Below, piece after piece: positions 7,154-8,595 of a stretch of DNA of 8,595 nt. Origin of the DNA: Caryophanales bacterium UBA1424. Lineage in GTDB: Bacteria; Bacillota_I; Bacilli_A; RFN20; CAG-826. Under the pieces are notes generated by a model that worked only from the letters and a program-made list of their open reading frames with translations, ran no database searches and was not told where the DNA came from. The stretch covers positions 15,380 to 23,974 of the forward strand of contig DCUC01000010.1 of assembly GCA_002329705.1 (NCBI GenBank). The letters are read 5' to 3'. The translations under genes were made by a program, and so were the position numbers. Numbering within the stretch: the stretch's first letter is position 1; each line of letters begins with the position of its first letter.

Positions 7154-7195
7154 AGACTTGTAGGTTGTTTTCTACCTACTTTTATGATAAAGTCT
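7154..7195 (+). promoter_or_regulatory. Promoter/operator candidate of the Phd-like operon with nested palindrome
   Basis: GTAGGT (7160-7165) and ACCTAC (7174-7179) are perfect inverted half-sites with an 8-nt spacer. Outside them AGACTT (7154-7159) matches AAGTCT (7190-7195). A possible promoter, TTGTAG (7158-7163) and TATGAT (7183-7188), has a longish 19-bp spacer and overlaps the palindrome, as expected for an autoregulated antitoxin operon. Binding by the Phd-like protein is inference. No confident promoter for the divergent minus-strand gene was found in the rest of the 142-bp gap. Confidence 0.45.
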
Positions 7196-7209
7196 CTTTG
7201 GGTCAAAAC

Positions 7210-7467
7210 ATGAAACTCAGAATCAAGCAACTTGTCAGCCTAAAAGAGGCTAATCAAAATTTCTCCCGCGTGGCTCGGAAGGTCGACGAAGAAGGATACG
7301 TTTTGCTCCTTCGTAATAATAAACCGGCATATCTCGTCTTTGCCTATGACGAAGACGACATCGTCGCCGACGACTCATCTTTTCTCGAAGCCTTACACCA
7401 CCTCATCGAGCGCAAGCGAGCCGCTAAACTCAAGAAAAAAATAAAAGGAGGAGCGGAAAATGGATAA
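7210..7467 (+). CDS. Phd/YefM-family antitoxin-like protein
   Basis: 85-residue protein. The N-terminal part (about 6-46) fits the Phd/YefM DNA-binding fold: SLKEANQNFSRVARKVDEEG (10-29) followed by YVLLLRNNKPAYLVFAYDE, equivalent to the usual pattern of Ser-x-x-x-A-x-x-x-F-S-x-x followed by a beta hairpin with a K/G-P-x-x-V/L turn. The C-terminal half is acidic (DEDD, DDSS) then a basic helix (ERKRAAKLKKKIKGG), where partner toxins bind in known systems. Such proteins repress their own promoter and neutralise a toxin; here a nested palindrome lies upstream. ATG 7210 is chosen over the TTG at 7165 because the domain starts right after it, though its ribosome site is poor (GGG at 7200-7202). 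Its last 8 bases overlap the next gene, so translation is probably coupled. No RelE/Doc/PIN-type toxin lies next to it. Confidence 0.8.
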   Translation: MKLRIKQLVSLKEANQNFSRVARKVDEEGYVLLLRNNKPAYLVFAYDEDDIVADDSSFLEALHHLIERKRAAKLKKKIKGGAENG

Positions 7468-8107
7468 AAAAGTAATTAAAGAACGGCGTAAACGCTTTTC
7501 TGAACGGATTGAAGCTCTCTATCGCGATTCAAGAAGCGCGACGAAAAAATACGTTGAATCGCTAACTTATCCCGACGGCAAAGCTCACATCAGCGTCGAT
7601 CTCACAAATGTCGACGAACTGTATTCCCCCTATTCATATAAAGAAGATATGAAACCGGATATTTTTGAATATATCGATGAGAAGACCTACTATACGCCTG
7701 TCGAAATCCCCCTCATCGTCAATTTTGATGTCGGCGATGTCTCCGATTTAAGAAAGTCGCGGATTAAGAAATCGTTCCTCGATCATTATCGGCTTATCTA
7801 TGAAGATAAGCGCCGCGAACTGAAAATCAATCGAGCGGTGGCCTGGGTTTTATTCGCCATCGGCATGATCGCCCTCGTCATCTCGACAATCGCAAAATTG
7901 GCGATGAATGCTGCCCAGTTTCCGGATATTCCGCTGATTTTTGAAATGCTGCAAATTTTTTCCTGGGTCTTTTTATGGGAGGCGACAGCAAAGTTTTTCT
8001 TTCAGGGCCGCGAGATGCGCATTCAATGCATGAATGCCGGACAACTCGCCTTGGCTGAAGTCAAATTCAACGAGCCGGAGCCAGAACTTAAAGACAATAA
8101 TATGTAA
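7460..8107 (+). CDS. Two-helix membrane protein of unknown function, paired with the Phd-like gene
   Basis: 215-residue protein not assignable to a named family. The first 125 residues are strongly charged, with a basic start (MDKKVIKERRKRF) and a beta-rich middle (VEIPLIVNFDVGD, 81-93). Two hydrophobic helices follow at about 126-148 and 158-181; the second carries SWVFLWEATAKFFF, a pattern I recall from uncharacterised Firmicutes membrane proteins. A short acidic tail (EPEPELKDNN) closes it. Both termini are probably cytoplasmic. AAAGGAGG (7444-7451), inside the end of the Phd-like gene, is an excellent ribosome site, and the ATG overlaps that gene by 8 bp. It occupies the toxin position of a two-gene antitoxin-toxin layout, so membrane damage or a membrane-signalling role is a reasonable guess, but nothing in the sequence proves toxicity. 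No terminator is obvious after it. Confidence 0.8.
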   Translation: MDKKVIKERRKRFSERIEALYRDSRSATKKYVESLTYPDGKAHISVDLTNVDELYSPYSYKEDMKPDIFEYIDEKTYYTPVEIPLIVNFDVGDVSDLRKSRIKKSFLDHYRLIYEDKRRELKINRAVAWVLFAIGMIALVISTIAKLAMNAAQFPDIPLIFEMLQIFSWVFLWEATAKFFFQGREMRIQCMNAGQLALAEVKFNEPEPELKDNNM

Positions 8108-8119
8108 ATAGTATATACT
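8091..8119 (+). promoter_or_regulatory. Possible promoter for the glycosyltransferase gene
   Basis: AAGACA (8091-8096) and TATACT (8114-8119) are separated by 17 bp and overlap the end of the membrane protein gene. A start near 8126 would leave a leader of about 90 nt before the glycosyltransferase ATG. The -10 lies in the palindrome AGTATATACT (8110-8119). The -35 matches the consensus at only four of six bases, so read-through from upstream is an alternative. Confidence 0.35.
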
Positions 8120-8218
8120 TTTTATAGTCGGCGTTGCAGTTTGGGGGAACGCGCGCAACTACTTTGATTATCATCTATCCCCAACCATCACTCGCCAAGC
8201 GATTTTGGAGGTATCAAC

Positions 8219-8595
8219 ATGCGCGTTACAATCGTTGCCGATGTCCTCGGCATAGAGAATAACGGGACTACGATTACAGCAGTAAATTTTATTAATAGTT
8301 TAAAAAACAAAGGGCATGAAGTCAGCGTCGTCTGCCCTGATGAAAATAAAACAGGTCTTTACGGCTACTATGTCGTCCCACCATTAAATCTCGGTTTCCT
8401 TAACAATTATGTTAAGAAGAACAATATCACATTAGCAAAAGCCGATTCAAAAATAATTACTGATGCGATTAAGAATGCCGACATCGTCCATGTCATGATG
8501 CCATTTTTCTTGGGCACGAAAGCTGCGCGAATCGCCAAGCGTTTAGGAAAGCCGGTCACGGCCGGTTTTCATGTCCAGGCCGAAAACTTCACCAA
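8219..8595 (+). CDS. GT4-type glycosyltransferase, N-terminal part (runs off window)
   Basis: 125 residues visible, open to the right window edge. MRVTIVADVLGIENNGTTITAVNFINSL is the first Rossmann strand, Gly-rich turn and helix of a GT-B glycosyltransferase with a GT4-like acceptor domain. It is followed by KGHEVSVVCP, ADIVHVMMPFFLGTKAARIAKRLGKPV and GFHVQAENFT, where the His/Gln/Glu stretch is the usual acceptor-side motif. The closest recollected relatives are Firmicutes and Mollicutes enzymes annotated as diacylglycerol glucosyltransferases, so glycolipid synthesis at the inner face of the membrane is a fair guess, but other lipid or polysaccharide acceptors are equally possible without the donor domain. 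TTGGAGGT (8205-8212) six bases before the ATG fixes the start. It lies 111 bases after the membrane protein gene and is probably not part of that module. Confidence 0.85.
   Translation, partial: MRVTIVADVLGIENNGTTITAVNFINSLKNKGHEVSVVCPDENKTGLYGYYVVPPLNLGFLNNYVKKNNITLAKADSKIITDAIKNADIVHVMMPFFLGTKAARIAKRLGKPVTAGFHVQAENFT

Noticed and set aside
6988..7230. Open frame of 80 codons on the minus strand across the divergent gap
   Set aside because: It would cover the promoter region and overlap the start of two better supported genes; no recognisable motif.
8142..8187. Degenerate tRNA ending in AACCA in the glycosyltransferase leader
   Set aside because: Only 46 bases lie between the possible acceptor strands, with no D, anticodon or T arm; it is kept only as a leader structure and repeat end.
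1..8595. CRISPR array, insertion sequence, rRNA or phage structural genes
   Set aside because: No regularly spaced repeats, transposase motifs, rRNA segments or phage proteins were seen on either strand.

Overview
The window reads as an ordinary low-to-mid GC (mid-40s % by eye) Gram-positive-type chromosome, most likely a Bacillota/Mycoplasmatota relative (Erysipelotrichales, RF39 or Acholeplasma-like). The reasons are strong AGGAGG-type ribosome sites, an initiator tRNA that, from memory, is almost identical to that of Bacillus, plain rho-independent terminators and the protein families present. No in-frame TGA is seen, and the six visible stops are five TAA and one TAG, so the genetic code cannot be decided from this piece alone. 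The taxonomic placement is inference.

Left part (1-5386): a galactoside-use locus. It opens with the C-terminal part of a GPH-family sugar:cation symporter, then a convergent GH2 beta-galactosidase-type enzyme. A GH36 alpha-galactosidase is transcribed divergently from the GH2 gene across a 65-bp control region. Neither hydrolase shows a signal peptide, so the simplest picture is uptake of small alpha/beta-galactosides followed by cytoplasmic hydrolysis.

Middle (5373-6279): a YhhN/TMEM86-type lysoplasmalogenase-like membrane protein whose 3' end overlaps the GH36 gene by 14 bp, then a single-gene tRNA-fMet unit with its own UP-element-like tract, promoter and strong terminator. Directly beyond that terminator lies an inverted, truncated copy of the 3' half of the same tRNA (6281-6314). 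The copy differs only by insertions and deletions and ends exactly at the stop codon of the next gene.

Right part (6281-8187): an accessory-looking cassette of three genes. On the minus strand is a conserved hypothetical protein with a possible PD-(D/E)XK nuclease core. Divergently, and translationally overlapped, come a Phd/YefM-type antitoxin-like protein and a two-helix membrane protein sitting where a toxin normally sits. A nested palindrome lies at the Phd promoter. The cassette is bracketed by the 9-bp inverted pair TGGTTGGGG/CCCCAACCA. This is the best candidate here for an undescribed system, but function is inferred from layout only.

Right edge (8219-8595): the start of a GT4-type glycosyltransferase, cut by the window end, behind a leader of about 90 nt.
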